The translations under genes and the position numbers were made by a program. Shown piece by piece: positions 46,752 to 58,282 of a DNA stretch of 64,000 nt (its first letter is position 1; every line of letters begins with the position of its first letter). The stretch is from assembly GCA_032622095.1 (NCBI GenBank), contig CP136063.1:85413980-85477979 (forward strand), written 5' to 3'. The notes beneath the pieces are model-generated. The model made no database searches and had not been told where the DNA came from. It was given only the letters and a program-made list of their open reading frames with translations. The DNA comes from Siphonodentalium dalli. Lineage: Eukaryota; Mollusca; Scaphopoda; Gadilida; Siphonodentaliidae.

Positions 46752-47228
46752 TCTTCTTCTTCTTCTTCTTCCGATTACAGTCCACCATCAACAGGCTGAT
46801 GATTATGACTAATTTATTTTGGCAACGACTGGCGATAATTTCTCTTCATGATTAGGGTTTGTGATAAAATAATTGATTTGATTTGAATTGAATTTGATTT
46901 GAATTTTTTGTTTTGTTTTTTTGTTTTGTTGAATTTGGAAGTCATGATTAGTTGATTGGATTCTTTACTGGGTCGATTGGGTTTTCTGGGACGTCCAACA
47001 TGGATATAGTTGGTTCATCATCCTGGTCCTGAACTCATCGACTGGAATGATGGTGACTATTTCCGTTGGTATAGCATTCCATTCTCTTTTAGTCCGGGGA
47101 AAGAAAGAAAATTTGTGGTAATCGTAGTTGGATTGTGGAATTAGGTAGCCAGCCGCATTAGTGTGCCTGGATTCTCTTGTTCTTTTAGCATATTCATCGA
47201 AATGGAAATGTAACCATTGGCATGTTTA
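46752..47228 (-). mobile_element. 5'-truncated LINE copy with (GAA)n 3' end
   Basis: The reverse-transcriptase tail is followed on the minus strand by about 200 bp of 3' UTR-like sequence. This ends in 'ggactgtaatcgg' and a short (GAA)n run, seen on the + strand as (CTT)n at about 46752-46771. A microsatellite 3' end is normal for several LINE clades. The polarity (RT end, UTR, simple repeat) supports one 3' fragment inserted antisense to the DBB gene. Its 5' boundary is not clear. Confidence 0.6.
46965..47228 (-). pseudogene. C-terminal tail of a non-LTR (LINE) reverse transcriptase
   Basis: On the minus strand a frame is open for about 86 codons from just after a stop at 47228-47226 to a stop at 46967-46965. 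It lacks a starting ATG. It contains YDYHKFSFFPRTKREWNAIP followed by TEIVTIIPVDEFRTRMMNQL. The pattern F-F-P-R-T-x-x-x-W-N-x-[IL]-P, then a short helix with D-E-F-x-x-[RK], is the usual end of jockey/CR1/L2-type LINE reverse transcriptases. The catalytic FADD-bearing domain is missing, so the copy is 5'-truncated or decayed. The clade cannot be assigned from this tail alone. Confidence 0.7.
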
Positions 47229-48278
47229 AATTGGGCCTTCCCTGTTATATTGCCAATTCCAATTTTATTTATGACAGTGATTCAAATTGAAAAAAAAAAA
47301 TTAACACACAAATTCCAATTTAAAATTTTGTGATTGTGCCATGATTATTAATTTTTAGGAGATTGAAACCCAATTACGCTGCAACTTTTTGCCACTAATA
47401 GGAAGCTTTTTATCTGCAGAATGGTGCATCATAAACGACTTCCCGCAGGGAAATCTTATTTGTTGACATCAGCTGTTTTTTCCCATGCTGGTGTTAAAGG
47501 GAGACAGTATACTAAATCCGCCCATTTATGGGACCATCTTTTATACTCAACAGAATATATACAACAAATGAATGAATTTGAGCCATGAATGAGTGCAAAA
47601 TAAACTCATGTGCTCTATGGACGATGCAAACAACATGGTAATTATAATGAAAATTAATATTTGAATCCAGTTATAATTCATTTACAATATAATGAATCCA
47701 ACCACATATGTCGTCAGAGAAAAACTAACTAACTGGTCCAAAATCTCAACACATGGACGTGGTCAGTTGAGATTCAAGAAAAGATGGTCAAGGTGATAAT
47801 TTGACAGTTGAGCGGAGTTAATACATATACTAGCTTTGTCGCCGACTCGCTGATGAAACTGTCAGTGCTATGAATCTTGGGTGAAATATAAACAAATTAT
47901 AGACAAGAAATACTGAAATATGGATGAAAGCACACATCGTATATATCTATGTTAATATATTCTTCCTGTGAAACAATTATTACCAATGTTGCTAATTAAT
48001 AAAATACTTATTAATTGGTTGTTTCCACATTGACCGAACTCCTCGGCCAATATGGAAACAACCAATTACTAACATATATTAGCAGCAAAGAGGTTAACTG
48101 ACTTAAAACACAGTTTTAAAATATATAGAAATGAATTAATTTCATAGACATAAAATTCAGATAGACCTCAATAAATGAGCCATGCACAGCAGTATTTCTG
48201 TATAAAAAATAGTCCTTGACTGACAACAAAACCACAGTTCATGTTCATGTTAATAGAGCTACATGTAGCATGCAATCC
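47229..48278. other. Intron sequence before exon b, no gene recognised
   Basis: AT-rich, one small hairpin (48016-48070), no array or MITE until 48279. Confidence 0.5.
48016..48070. repeat. Small hairpin
   Basis: 'attggttgtttccacattga' and 'aatatggaaacaaccaatta' pair around 'ccgaactcctcgg'. Confidence 0.7.
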
Positions 48279-48299
48279 GAATGAGGTCCCCAGAGGGTG

Positions 48300-48499
48300 A
48301 ATTTTGTGATTTTCTTATATATGCGAGTCTTCCATATGGAGCCTCGCATATATAAGAGAATACATCGGCCTAACAATATTTACCTTGAACTTATAAGTCA
48401 GTGCATTATCTTATATATATGCGAGGCTTCAATAAGAGAATGCACACTGGCATGGTATTTTTAATGCTGCACCAGCACAGTTCCCGTCTAGAAAGGGTC
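48300..48499. mobile_element. Degraded P-type MITE with two B hairpins, just upstream of exon b
   Basis: B hairpins at 48312-48368 and 48402-48453 (second one broken), then 'gctgcaccagcacagttccc' and 'gaaagggtcaa'. The left side abuts an E fragment (48279-48311). It ends 50 bp before the exon b acceptor. Confidence 0.68.
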
Positions 48500-48551
48500 A
48501 ATTCTAGGAAGAAATTATAGAATCTAATTTGAAGTTAAATTCTTATTACAG

Positions 48552-48854
48552 GACACTACGTTGATGAAGTAGTTACCGTCTCCTTGATATCTGCCTCCGA
48601 GAATGATGATGGGCTCACGCTACTGTGCCAAACGGGCTTCCAATATCTCTACGACAGCGTATTCTATATGGCTGAGTTTCTCATCGACTGTGTCTACAAT
48701 CCGTGCGCAATAAACCACCCAGAACTAATCAAATCTAAAGACTTTGATCTCGCCAACGAGGATATCTCGACGTTGGATGACAGACTAGGCCGAGCGTTTC
48801 TCAACTACCACTATTCTCCATATTGGAATCTGCTCGGATCTAATTATTCGTTGG
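48552..48854 (+). CDS. DBB-domain adaptor protein (PIK3AP1/BANK1/Dof-like), internal exon b
   Basis: This is an internal exon of 303 nt after acceptor ttcttattacag and before donor g|gtatgt, phase 1 in and phase 1 out. Joined to exon a, the first codon becomes Gly and the peptide continues HYVDEVVTVSLISASENDDG, the last strands of an Ig/TIG-like fold. The helical part follows, with TLLCQTGFQYLYDSVFYMAE, then YNPCAINHPELIK, then STLDDRLGRAFLNYHYSPYW and LLGSNYSL. In BCAP and BANK1 the DBB Ig-like part is likewise followed by a Tyr-rich helix, an N-P-x-x-hydrophobic-C segment, a T-L-D-x-x-L helix and a short Leu-Phe-Gly-like stretch just before the ankyrin repeats. The order and spacing agree here. 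Ankyrin-coding sequence was not found to the right, so the next exon is probably outside the window. The codon pattern is clearly coding, unlike the surrounding repeat DNA. Confidence 0.75.
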
Positions 48855-48963
48855 GTATGTTCACCTATTATGTTATTAACAATAGAGAGTGGTGGCTTAG
48901 TTATTAACCTTTAAGCCTAGTGGCTGTGATTTTTGACTGCTGTTTTGTAGGTTCATTCATATA

Positions 48964-49092
48964 CAGTAATGCTCTAAGTAATCAACTTCTTAACCACAGC
49001 AGAATTATGGGTAACTTTTCAGGATTTAGTCGTAAATATGGCTTGTTGCCATTCATCGGAAAGCTCTCGGGCGATTACTTAGAGCATTACTG
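48964..49092. mobile_element. Family A MITE, right arm deleted
   Basis: TA-flanked with a complete left arm; the right side jumps to 'gattacttagagcattactg'. It begins 110 bp after exon b. Confidence 0.84.
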
Positions 49093-49888
49093 TAGAGAAG
49101 CAGGGGTTTCTGTTCAAGCTTGATTATAAGCGTTTGGTTGGAAGGGGGGGGGGGGGCATTGTCCTAAATAATATTTGAAGTGACCCACTTGATTCATTCA
49201 GTACAGAGACTTAAGTATGATTGACTTAAGTATTATGCAATACAATAGCCCTTTAATATAACCATTATAATAAGAAAATACATCTGTTGTATATATTCTG
49301 TTGATTATAAAAGGAAATGGTCCCATGGTCGATGCTGAGAGTTTATCATTATTCAAGGAACAACTGGATGCACAATTTTTGAATTTGCATTACAATGACT
49401 AGAAGTTGGATTTGACGCAACCTACATTGTACATGCGACTTACAAACAGTATGCGATGCGACTTTCAATGCGACTTTAATACTTCCAGGAACTTTATGTT
49501 ATGGTATTTTATAAATGGCCGGATTTAAGAACTTAAAAGAGATCCTATATAATTTGGGGATTGATGGACAAGTTAGAAAAAATTATTCTGAATAATATTG
49601 GGATGCTTGCGACAGCCCTGAATCATATAAGTTATAGTTTTTGAAGCAAAATAGTTTCGGCCACCGTCTGCCAATGTTATTGGAATGGAACAAGGAGACC
49701 TGGTGCATTTGGTACCTTCTTCTCGAACTACATATTCATTTAGAGGTTTAAACAAGCCTTTTATCTGTTAAGCAGAGGTTATATTCCTCCTTGTTCGACC
49801 AACCCCTCCCCATGCAGCTCTGATATGTATACAGTCATAAATTACTAGTTTTAAGTTAAGAATTTAAAGGGACATGGTTTGTTTGAAC

Positions 49889-50292
49889 TAGGCCTGAGAA
49901 TGAGGTCCCCATATCAGGCTAGCATCACCAAATTCACTTTCTGGGAACCTCATTCTGCATGGCCTCATTTGCTATGGCAGACATAGACTCAGATTGAAGT
50001 TCCCAAATGGTGAATATTGTGATGTGCACCAATTGTGAACCTTGATCTAATATGCATTGTGTCATCTGCCAATTTGAGGATATAGAGAAACTGAACTTAA
50101 AAAAGAAATAGAATCTATGTGAAGAAGTTTCTATAGAAATTTTATATTAAATAAACTTTCCAGAGAAGATGAGGCCTAAGCAAAATGAGGTCGCCAGTGG
50201 GTGAATTTAGTGATGCTAGCCCACTATGCAGGAAAGCACTAAATTCACCCTCTGGGGACCTCATTCTGCAAATGACCTTATTCTCAGGCCTG
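49889..50292. mobile_element. Family E MITE with perfect 8-bp duplication
   Basis: Flanked by gtttgaac on both sides (49881-49888 and 50293-50300). Its ends, taggcctgag and ctcaggcctg, are shorter than usual. Hairpin 1 has lost its left arm; hairpin 2 is complete. Confidence 0.88.
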
Positions 50293-50329
50293 GTTTGAAC
50301 ATCCAAATTATACATTCAAAACATACCTA

Positions 50330-50542
50330 CAGTAATGCCCTAATTAATCGACTTCTTAACCACAGCAGAATTATGGGTAACTTTTCAGGATTTAGTCGAA
50401 AATATGGCTTGTTGCCATTCATCGGAAAGCTCTCGTCGAGAGCTTTCCGATGAATGGCAACAAGCCATATTTCCGACTAAATCCTGAAAAGTTACCCATA
50501 ATTCTGCTGTGGTTAAGAAGTTGATTAATTAGAGCATTTCTG
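50330..50542. mobile_element. Family A MITE, intact
   Basis: TA-flanked; 'taattaatcgacttctta' subtype; loop 'ctctcgtcgagag'. The right end is mutated to 'agagcatttctg'. Confidence 0.86.
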
Positions 50543-51944
50543 TACACAAAATATTACCATCCAACCAAACCTGAATTGAAGTCTATTCAATCTGCCTAAT
50601 CACCACTGTGCAGTTTAGCCAATGGAATATGATGATTTTGTTCATGTACTTGGTACTGTTGTGAGCATAAATTGGTAATAAACTAATTTGGTTAACTAAA
50701 TCAGCTTTTGATGAAATTCCATTGTTGTTGTAACTGGATGGTATGGGGACCTTCGAATTGGACAGTGTATCTTTTAAGAATCGGGATTTGCTTTGTCATG
50801 GCTTTGGCATTTAATAGGTTAAACATGCAGGTGGTTGACACTGAAACTTACACGACTTAATCAAGGCTCAAAATAAGTGGCCGGTCACGGTCATTGTCCC
50901 ATGAAAAATAGCTTATGTCCAGTGCACTTCTGTATCTGTCAGACATTTTGTCCAATGCAATTCTTTAAACAATCTGTATCTGTCCAAGGAGCCACTTCTG
51001 GCCAATTAGGACATTGAAAGTAAAAAATAGTTCTTTTTTAATTTCAGATCAATTCATAGTGAATTTTATTATTTCAAATTGCATGTGTATTTATTAATCA
51101 ACGTGAAGTTTTCGAAATTTTGAAAACAAAAATAACATGGGTTTTTCCTAGGTGGCAATTGGACGCTCACTAAAATGTGCGCATCATTGATGAATAATAA
51201 GTCAATTGGAAATATAAATACTGTCTCATACAGTACATCTGAAAATTTGACGGGCACCATTTTGAAATGACCAACACCATCCATTTGGTGCCTGTCATTT
51301 TGACAGTCAGTAGAAAAATAATTATTTTGAGCCTTGGACTGAATCCCTCAGACATATGCAGAGTGCAGGTGGCCTTTGAAAAGAACATGACATATGTGTC
51401 AACCACAGGTGCTGACAGTGAAAGTTACTTGTGAAAGTTACAAGACGAAAATGAATTTCTTGAAAGATACATGCTGACATCTGACTTCTTGTCCTGAAAT
51501 TAGGATATTGCTTGGTAACCACTATACTACTGAACTTGATAAGATACTGAAATGGATCATATTTGTGAACTTGGAATCATGGTTTGATTCAATAATTTTT
51601 GCTAGAGTTGTGCACAGACTTTTGTGAACTTAGATTATTTTTATAACTGAATGGGAGAATCCATTTATAGAAATAAATGGTTAATTTGGGCACACTGCGG
51701 TGAACCACAGACCCCAAAGTTTGTAAATTTTTCATCAAAAGAAGCAACTACTTTGCTTCTGGAGGCTCAATTCCTGCTTTAAGAAACCATATAAATGATT
51801 TCTCTTCTGCTCAAAAGGATACTTTCTGACTTTTCACATTTATAATCATACACTTGAAGAGGACACAATTTTGGGCACAACTTCATATTTTTGGCACAGG
51901 TACCCTTTTATTAAAACTTGTAAAATTAATGGACAGTTCCTTTA
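50543..51944. other. Unassigned stretch
   Basis: 'ctggatggtatggggacctt' 'cgaattgga' (about 50736) resembles the inner end of family Q, and 51640-51683 matches the right end of family R. Three overlapping minus-strand frames of 66-78 codons at 51069-51522 have no resemblance to known proteins. Confidence 0.45.
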
Positions 51945-52330
51945 TTGTCCCCCGAAAAAAATAATTCGGGGGGACTATTAAAATAGCCGGTGTCTGTCCG
52001 TCCGTGTGTGCGTGCGTCCAGCAATGGTTTCCGGATGATAACTTTAGTTTCGGTTATTAGATCAAAAGCAAATTTCATAGGTGAGTTTATCAGACCAAAA
52101 TAAAGGTCAAGTTCGAATATGGGTTTGCTCCGCCCATTTTTGCGAGAGTTATGGCCCTTTTTAGCTCAACTTTACTTTGTAAAGTTTGAGCTATTGCCAT
52201 GGCTTTGTCGTCCGTGTGTACGTGTGTGCGTGTGTACGTGTGTACGTAATGCGTCAACAATGCAGTCTACAGGTCGTACCTTTGGTCGGATCATTATGAA
52301 ATTTGTCATAGCTGTTGACATCAACATTTA
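51945..52330 (+). repeat. (GTCC/GTGTAC)-rich leader of the arrays
   Basis: 'gtctgtccgtccgtgtgtgc' near 51990 and '(cgtgtgta)n' at 52205-52250 precede array monomers. One unit of the 55 kb array type ('ggtttccggatgataacttt') lies here too. Confidence 0.7.
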
Positions 52331-54930
52331 GACCAGAATGATTAATTTTGGGGTCATTCGGTAAAAAAACATGGCCGCCAGTGGCCATCTTGCATTTCAA
52401 AATTCAATCCATTAGCACGGGCTACAGGGCGTACTGTTTGTCTGATCGTCATGAAATTTGTCATGGATGTTAATATTGACATGTAGATGGGAACGAGTAA
52501 TTTTGGGGTCATTCGGCCCAAAAACATGGCCGCCAGCAGCCATCTTGGATTTTACTCTTTGTATGACTAAATTCTTTAGCACGGGCTACAGGTCGTACTT
52601 TTAGTCTGATCATCATAAAATTTGTCAAGAATGTTAATAATGACATGTAGATGGGAACGAGTCATTTTGGGGTCATTCGGCCAAAAAACATGGCCGCCAG
52701 CAGGCATCTTTGATTTCACTCTTTGTATGACTAAATCCTTTAGCACGGGCTACAGGTCGTACCTTTAGTCCGATCATCATAAAATTTGTCATGGCTGTTG
52801 AAATTGGAATGTAGATGGGAACGAGTCATTTTGGGGTCATTCGGACAAAAAACATGGCCGCCAGCGGCCATCTTGGATTTCAAAATTCAATCCATTAGCA
52901 CGGGCCACAGGTCGTACTGTTCGTCTGATCATCATAAAATTTGTCATGGATGTTAACAATGACATGTAGATGGGAAACGAGTAATTTTGGGGTCATTCGG
53001 CCAAAAAACATGGTCGCCAGCAGCCATCTTGGATTTTACTCTTTGTATGACTATATCCTTTAGCACGGGCTACAGGTTGTACCTTTAGTCTGATCATCAT
53101 AAAATTTGTCATGGATGTTAACAATGACATGTAGATGGGAAACGAGTAATTTTGGGGTCATTCGGCCAAATAACATGGTCGCCAGCAGCCATCTTGGATT
53201 TTACTCTTTGTATGACTATATCCTTTAGCACGGGCTACAGGTTGTACCTTTAGTCTGATCATCATAAAATTTGTCGTGAATGTTAATATTGACATGTAGA
53301 TGGGAACGAGTAATTTTGGGGTCATTCGGCCAAAAAACATGGTCGCCAGCAGCCATCTTGGATTTTACTCTTTGTATGACTATATCCTTTAGCACGGGCT
53401 ACAGGTCCTACTTTTAGTCTGATCATCATAAAATTTGTCAAGAATGTTAATAATGACATGTAGATGGGAACGAGTCATTTTGGGGTCAATCGGCCAAAAA
53501 ACATGGCCGCCAGCAGCCATCTTGGATTTTACTCTTTGTATGACTAAATCCTTTAGCACGGGCTACAGGCCGTACCTTTAGTCTGATCATCATAAAATTT
53601 GTCATGGCTGTTGAAATTGGAATGTAGATGGGAACGAGTAATTTTGGGGTCATTCGGCCAATAAACATGGCCACCAGTGGCCATCTTGGATTTCAAAATT
53701 TAATCCATTAGCACGGGCCACAGGTCGTACTGTTCGTCTGATCATCATAAAATTTGTCATGGATGTTAACAATGACATGTAGATGGGAAACGAGTAATTT
53801 TGGGGTCATTCGGCCAAAAAACATGGTCGCCAGCAGCCATCTTGGATTTTACTCTTTGTATGACTATATCCTTTAGCATGGGCTACAGGTTGTACCTTTA
53901 GTCTGATCATCATAAAATTTGTCATGGATGTTAACAATGACATGTAGATGGGAAACGAGTAATTTTGGGGTCATTCGGCCAAAAAACATGGTCGCCAGCA
54001 GCCATCTTGGATTTTACTCTTTGTATGACTATATCCTTTAGCACGGGCTACAGGTTGTACCTTTAGTCTGATCATCATAAAATTTGTCGTGAATGTTAAT
54101 AATGACATGTAGATGGGAACGAGTCATTTTGGGGTCATTCGGCAGAAAAACATGGCCGCCAGCAGCCATCTTTGATTTTACTCTTTGTATGACTAAATCC
54201 TTTAGCACGGGCTACAGGTCGTACCTTTAGTCTGATCATCATAAAATTTGTCATGGCTGTTGAAATTGGAATGTAAATGGGAACGAGTAATTTTTGGGTC
54301 ATTCGGCAGAAAAACATGGCCGCCAGCAGCCATCTTTGATTTTACTCTTTGTATGACTAAATCCTTTAGCACGGGCTACAGGTCGTACATTTAGTCTGAT
54401 CATCATAAAATTTGTCATGGCTGTTGAAATTGGAATGTAAATGGGAACGAGTCATTTTGGGGTCATTCGGACAAAAAACATGGCCGCCAGTGGCCATCTT
54501 GGATTTCAAAATTTAATCCATTAGCATGGGCCACAGGTCGTACTGTTCGTCTGATCATCATGAAATTTGTCATGGTTGTTAATATTGGATTTTACTCTTT
54601 GTATGACTAAATTCTTTAGCATGGGCTACAGGTCGTACCTTTAGTCTGATCGTCATAAAATTTGTCATAGATGTTAATAATGACATGTAGATGGGAACGA
54701 GTCATTTTGGTGTCATTCGGCCAAAAAACATGGCCGCCAGCAGCCATCTTGGATTTTACTCTTTGTATGACTAAATTCTTTAGCATAGGCTACAGGTCGT
54801 ACCTTTAGTCTGATCGTCATAAAATTTGTCATGGATGTTAACGATGACATGTAGATGGGATACAATCATTTTGGGGTCATTCGGCCGAAAACATGGCCGC
54901 CAGCAGCCATCTTGGATTTTACTTTTCTCT
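52330..54930 (+). repeat. ~164-bp satellite-like array, about 16 units
   Basis: Unit: 'ttttactctttgtatgacta' 'aatcctttagcacgggctac' 'aggtcgtacctttagtctga' 'tcatcataaaatttgtcat', then 'gacatgtagatgggaacgag' 'tcattttggggtcattcggc' and 'catggccgccagcagccatc'. GGCCGCC-type marks fall at 52528, 52692, 52858, 53013, 53178, 53341 and onward. Internal higher-order repetition is visible: 52850-53340 resembles 53650-54150. Short ORFs here are only repeat translations. Confidence 0.9.
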
Positions 54931-55059
54931 TCATGTCTATAAACTAGTATTAGACATTCAACTTTCCACATTCCTAATCGCTCCATTGACTGTAATACAT
55001 TAAATTATTCCCTTTCCAAGTTGAGCTACAGTGTCATTGACACTTTCATTTTTACTTGG

Positions 55060-55730
55060 AAAACCCCTGAAAGTTGGTTTCCAGATGATAAATTTAGTAG
55101 AGTTAATCGGATTCAAACCAAATTTGGTATATTACTTTCTCCCAGCAAAACACAGGTCAAGTTCGAACTTGGGTTCTACCCGACCATTTTTGGCAGAGTT
55201 ATGCCTCTTTTTCGTCATAGAAAATTAAATTTCCTTTTTTTTTTGGTTTCCAGATGATAACTTGATTTTGGATTGTTTATATGCAAAACCCGTTTGGATT
55301 ACTTATATCAAAATACAGCTCAAGTTCGAATTTCGGTTTAATCCGATAATTTTTGCGAGAGTTATGGCCCTTTTTTGTCTGCCGACCGGACATACATGTA
55401 TATAACCCCAAAAGTTGGTGTCAGGATGATAACTTTAGTAGAGTTAATCAGATTTAAATCAAATATGGTATGTCTCTTTCTCCCAGCAAAACACAGGTCA
55501 AGTTCGAATTCGGGTTCCGCCCGCCAATTTTCACCAGAGTTATGTCCCTTTTTTACTTAGAAATTTTGCCAATTTGAGGTTTCCGGATGAAAACTTTAGT
55601 AAATCAGTGTACTGAATGAAATTAAATTTGGTATATGTTGGTTTACTAGCACAAAAGACAGATCAAGTTCGACGAATTTGAGTTTGAACCCATGATTTTG
55701 CTCAGAATTATGGGCTTTTCGACTTAGAAA
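55060..55730 (+). repeat. ~170-bp tandem array, four units
   Basis: 'aaagttggtttccagatgat' 'aaatttagtagagttaatc', 'cagcaaaacacaggtcaagt' 'tcgaa' and 'gagttatg.c.cttttt' repeat at about 55070, 55245, 55410 and 55580, with growing divergence to the right. Confidence 0.8.
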
Positions 55731-56808
55731 ATTCAATTTTTCTTGTAATTTTCTTCATTTTGTGCCAATTTGAGGTTATATTTTGACTTTTAAGAGTTTT
55801 TTTAAGATTTGGTTATTTGTATGCATGACAGTAATGAGACAATGCACAAGTGTCTTATCCATATAGTATACTTCTACAAAGCCTCCGCTCCAAATGAAGC
55901 CACCGGTTCGGGGGACACTGCATGTTGCCGAGCGGCCTTTTATTTATTACTTGTTGCGATGGTGGTGCATTATAAGCTTTATTTTTATTTTTATTCCCTT
56001 CTGCATATACTTTTTTCGAACCCAAATATTCATAAACCAGACTATGTTATTGTTGTGGCCTTATAAGAGGCTGACAAAATGGTATGTGGGCAGTCGGGTC
56101 GAAAATAGAAAAATTAATACTGAGGGCTATCAGGAATGACACAAGAAGTCACATAAGGGACTTATTTCCATTGTGGTCCCCAAATAGCTCCCGGCGATAG
56201 GAGCATGGATGACACAGAATTTGGGTTAGGACATAGTAGTTGATTAAATAATAGAAACTGGAATACGTCATTCCTTTACTACATAAATTGTATTAGGTCT
56301 ACTAAACATCATGAAAGATATCTCGTCAGAATATAAGTGAGATTACCCCTTAAAGAGATAATATTTTTGTCACCTTGTAACACATTTTTTACCTCAAAAG
56401 GGTGTTAGTTTCCAGAATATATGTAATTGGGGCTGTAGGCTATTTAATAGGGAGAGAAATCTGTGTCGACAACCATATATGGATATCCCACTCACGCATA
56501 ATACAATAACAATTAAGACCCATTGAGAGCTTAACGAGATATGATTCTCTGTGTTAATTAGCAGAGTATTAATCTACACATCATGACATATGAAGCAATA
56601 TTCTTTGTTGTATTCTGAGTTGATTGGGTCTAAATTAATTCTTGAAATCAGGCTTTGCATTTCGAGGGGGGCCTTCAGACTCAAGCCCCATATACAGCCC
56701 ACAAAATATTTGTTATCTATTGTTATTAGAAGAAAGTGCTCCCCGAGGTGAATTCGTACTCCCATTTATGTCAAAAAATCTGCTAGGCACTATGTTATTT
56801 GCTATAGA
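55731..56808. other. No gene supported
   Basis: An 85-codon frame at 55809-56066 (ASAPNEATGSGDTACCRAAF) is the most protein-like part but lacks splice sites or recognisable motifs. The rest is AT-rich. 57750-58280, 59011-59385, 59434-59760, 60830-61000, 61711-62183 and 62741-63109 also hold no named feature. Confidence 0.4.
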
Positions 56809-57021
56809 CAGTAATGCCCTAAATAATCGACTCCTTAACCACAGCAGAATTATGGGTAACTTTTCAGGATTTAGTCGGAAATATGGCTTGTTGCCATTCA
56901 TCGGAAAGCTCTCAGTGAGAGCTTTCCAATGAATGGCAACAAGCCATATTTCCGACTAAATCCTGAAAAGTTACCCATAATTCTGCTGTGGTTAAGGAGT
57001 CGATTATTTAGGGCATTACTG
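56809..57021. mobile_element. Family A MITE, intact
   Basis: 213-bp near-perfect hairpin of the 'taaataatcgactcctta' subtype. The right flank is TA; the left flank is GA. Confidence 0.87.
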
Positions 57022-57228
57022 TACCTAGGGTCCATTTATAACTCTATTTTAACTGGAAGCATCATAGCTGCCATTATTATATTGGATGCGTGGTCACGAT
57101 TCTTCAAATGGCTTCTCGGTTGATAGTCGTCAATATTGCTGGCTAACCCTGTAGGTGTGCTGGGACCGATATTAGAACTCATTAGTTAGTTTGAGGCAAT
57201 CCAAGACTAAGTAGTCCCATTGCGCCAA

Positions 57229-57745
57229 TCGGAATGACCACATGAATAAATAATTGGAGTGATTGGTCGCATCATTACGGTTCCATCTATAACGTTCCAG
57301 TTCCTGCCGTGGAACATTAATCATTGAGATTGACTAACACTGAGAGTTATGTTTATGCTGTGAGAGCTGTTGTCTTGAATTGAGGAAATAAGAACGAATG
57401 GTTGGTATCACGTATACAGATCCACCATGTAAATGATATTGAGGCCAACAGCATAATCGACTCCTTAACCACAGCAGAATTATGGGTAACTTTTCACGAT
57501 TTAATTGGAAATATGGCTTGTTGCCATTCATCGATGAATGGCAGCGATCGATGAATGGCAGCGATGAATGGCAGCACGATGAATGGCAGCAAGCCATATT
57601 TCCAAGTAAATCCGGAAAAATTTCCAATAATTCTGCTGTGGTTAAGGAGTTGATTATTTAGGGCATTACCTGTGAGGAATCATCCTTGGGTAACAGGAGG
57701 TGCTCAATACAGGTCTCTTTCCCAATACCAAACATTCACAGTTTT
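57229..57745. repeat. Family D repeat, copy 1, interrupted by an A MITE
   Basis: Left block 'cgttccagttcctgccgtgg' to 'gtaaatgatattgaggccaa' 'cagca', right block 'tgtgaggaatcatccttggg' 'taacagg'. The MITE at 57451-57670 lies between the blocks. Confidence 0.68.
57451..57670. mobile_element. Family A MITE with expanded loop, inside a family D repeat
   Basis: The left end is trimmed to 'taatcgactccttaacc'. The loop contains a four-times repeated 'cgatgaatggcagc' (57530-57595), so the hairpin tip has expanded as a minisatellite. It interrupts a family D repeat at 'aacagca'. Confidence 0.8.
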
Positions 57746-58282
57746 TTCCCACTGGCAATTTTTAGTATAAATTTATCATACGAAGGCGATTGAATTTAGT
57801 ATGAGAATTAGTCCCCAAGATTTACTTCAAACATTGTCTATTATTATTAGTTGATTGGTTTGTTAACAAACGCCATTCAAAAAGTCACAATTGGTCCCTT
57901 ATTGTATTATTTTTTATCATTTATATAATAAATAATTCCCCATCTCATCCCGATATTTATGTGGGGTCTCATCCCCATCTTTATGTGGGGATGAGAGGAA
58001 TTCTCTGAATAGGAGAGGGAAGAATTTGGAGGGATTCACTACCCTCCCTGTTTCCCTCCCTATTCTTTCCACCAGTTTGTATTCTTGGTATCGTGATTAA
58101 CTCACTGACCACGTCCACGTCACCGGATTAAGCCATCCATGCGATGGTCACATGTCATAGATTGGTTTGACCTTTTTTCCACCCAGTACACTGGGTGCAA
58201 CTGACCCCTTGGTATTAACGCTCGTCTGCCGCGTTCGCGGAGATATGCTATATTACTTCCTCGAATTCCGACAATTTCTGAG

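Larger units (their letters stand above)
8369..48551 (+). other. Probable ~40 kb intron of the DBB-domain gene
   Basis: The donor at 8369 and the acceptor ending at 48551 join two phase-1 exon ends into a continuous DBB-like peptide. Everything between is repeat DNA; no other exon with credible splice sites and coding bias was found. A further symmetric (phase 1-1) exon hidden inside cannot be excluded. The intron holds the 3.4 kb tandem duplication, the 4.2 kb triplication and dozens of MITEs, which appear to account for most of its length. Confidence 0.6.

Noticed and set aside
52330-54930. Regularly spaced repeats that might suggest a CRISPR array
   Set aside because: Units are ~164 bp, contiguous and similar throughout, with no unique spacers or cas genes. 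The window is eukaryotic.
56713-57123. Recurring peptide 'NGNKPYFRLNPEKLPIILLW' at many sites
   Set aside because: Translation of the right arm of family A MITEs; not a gene family.
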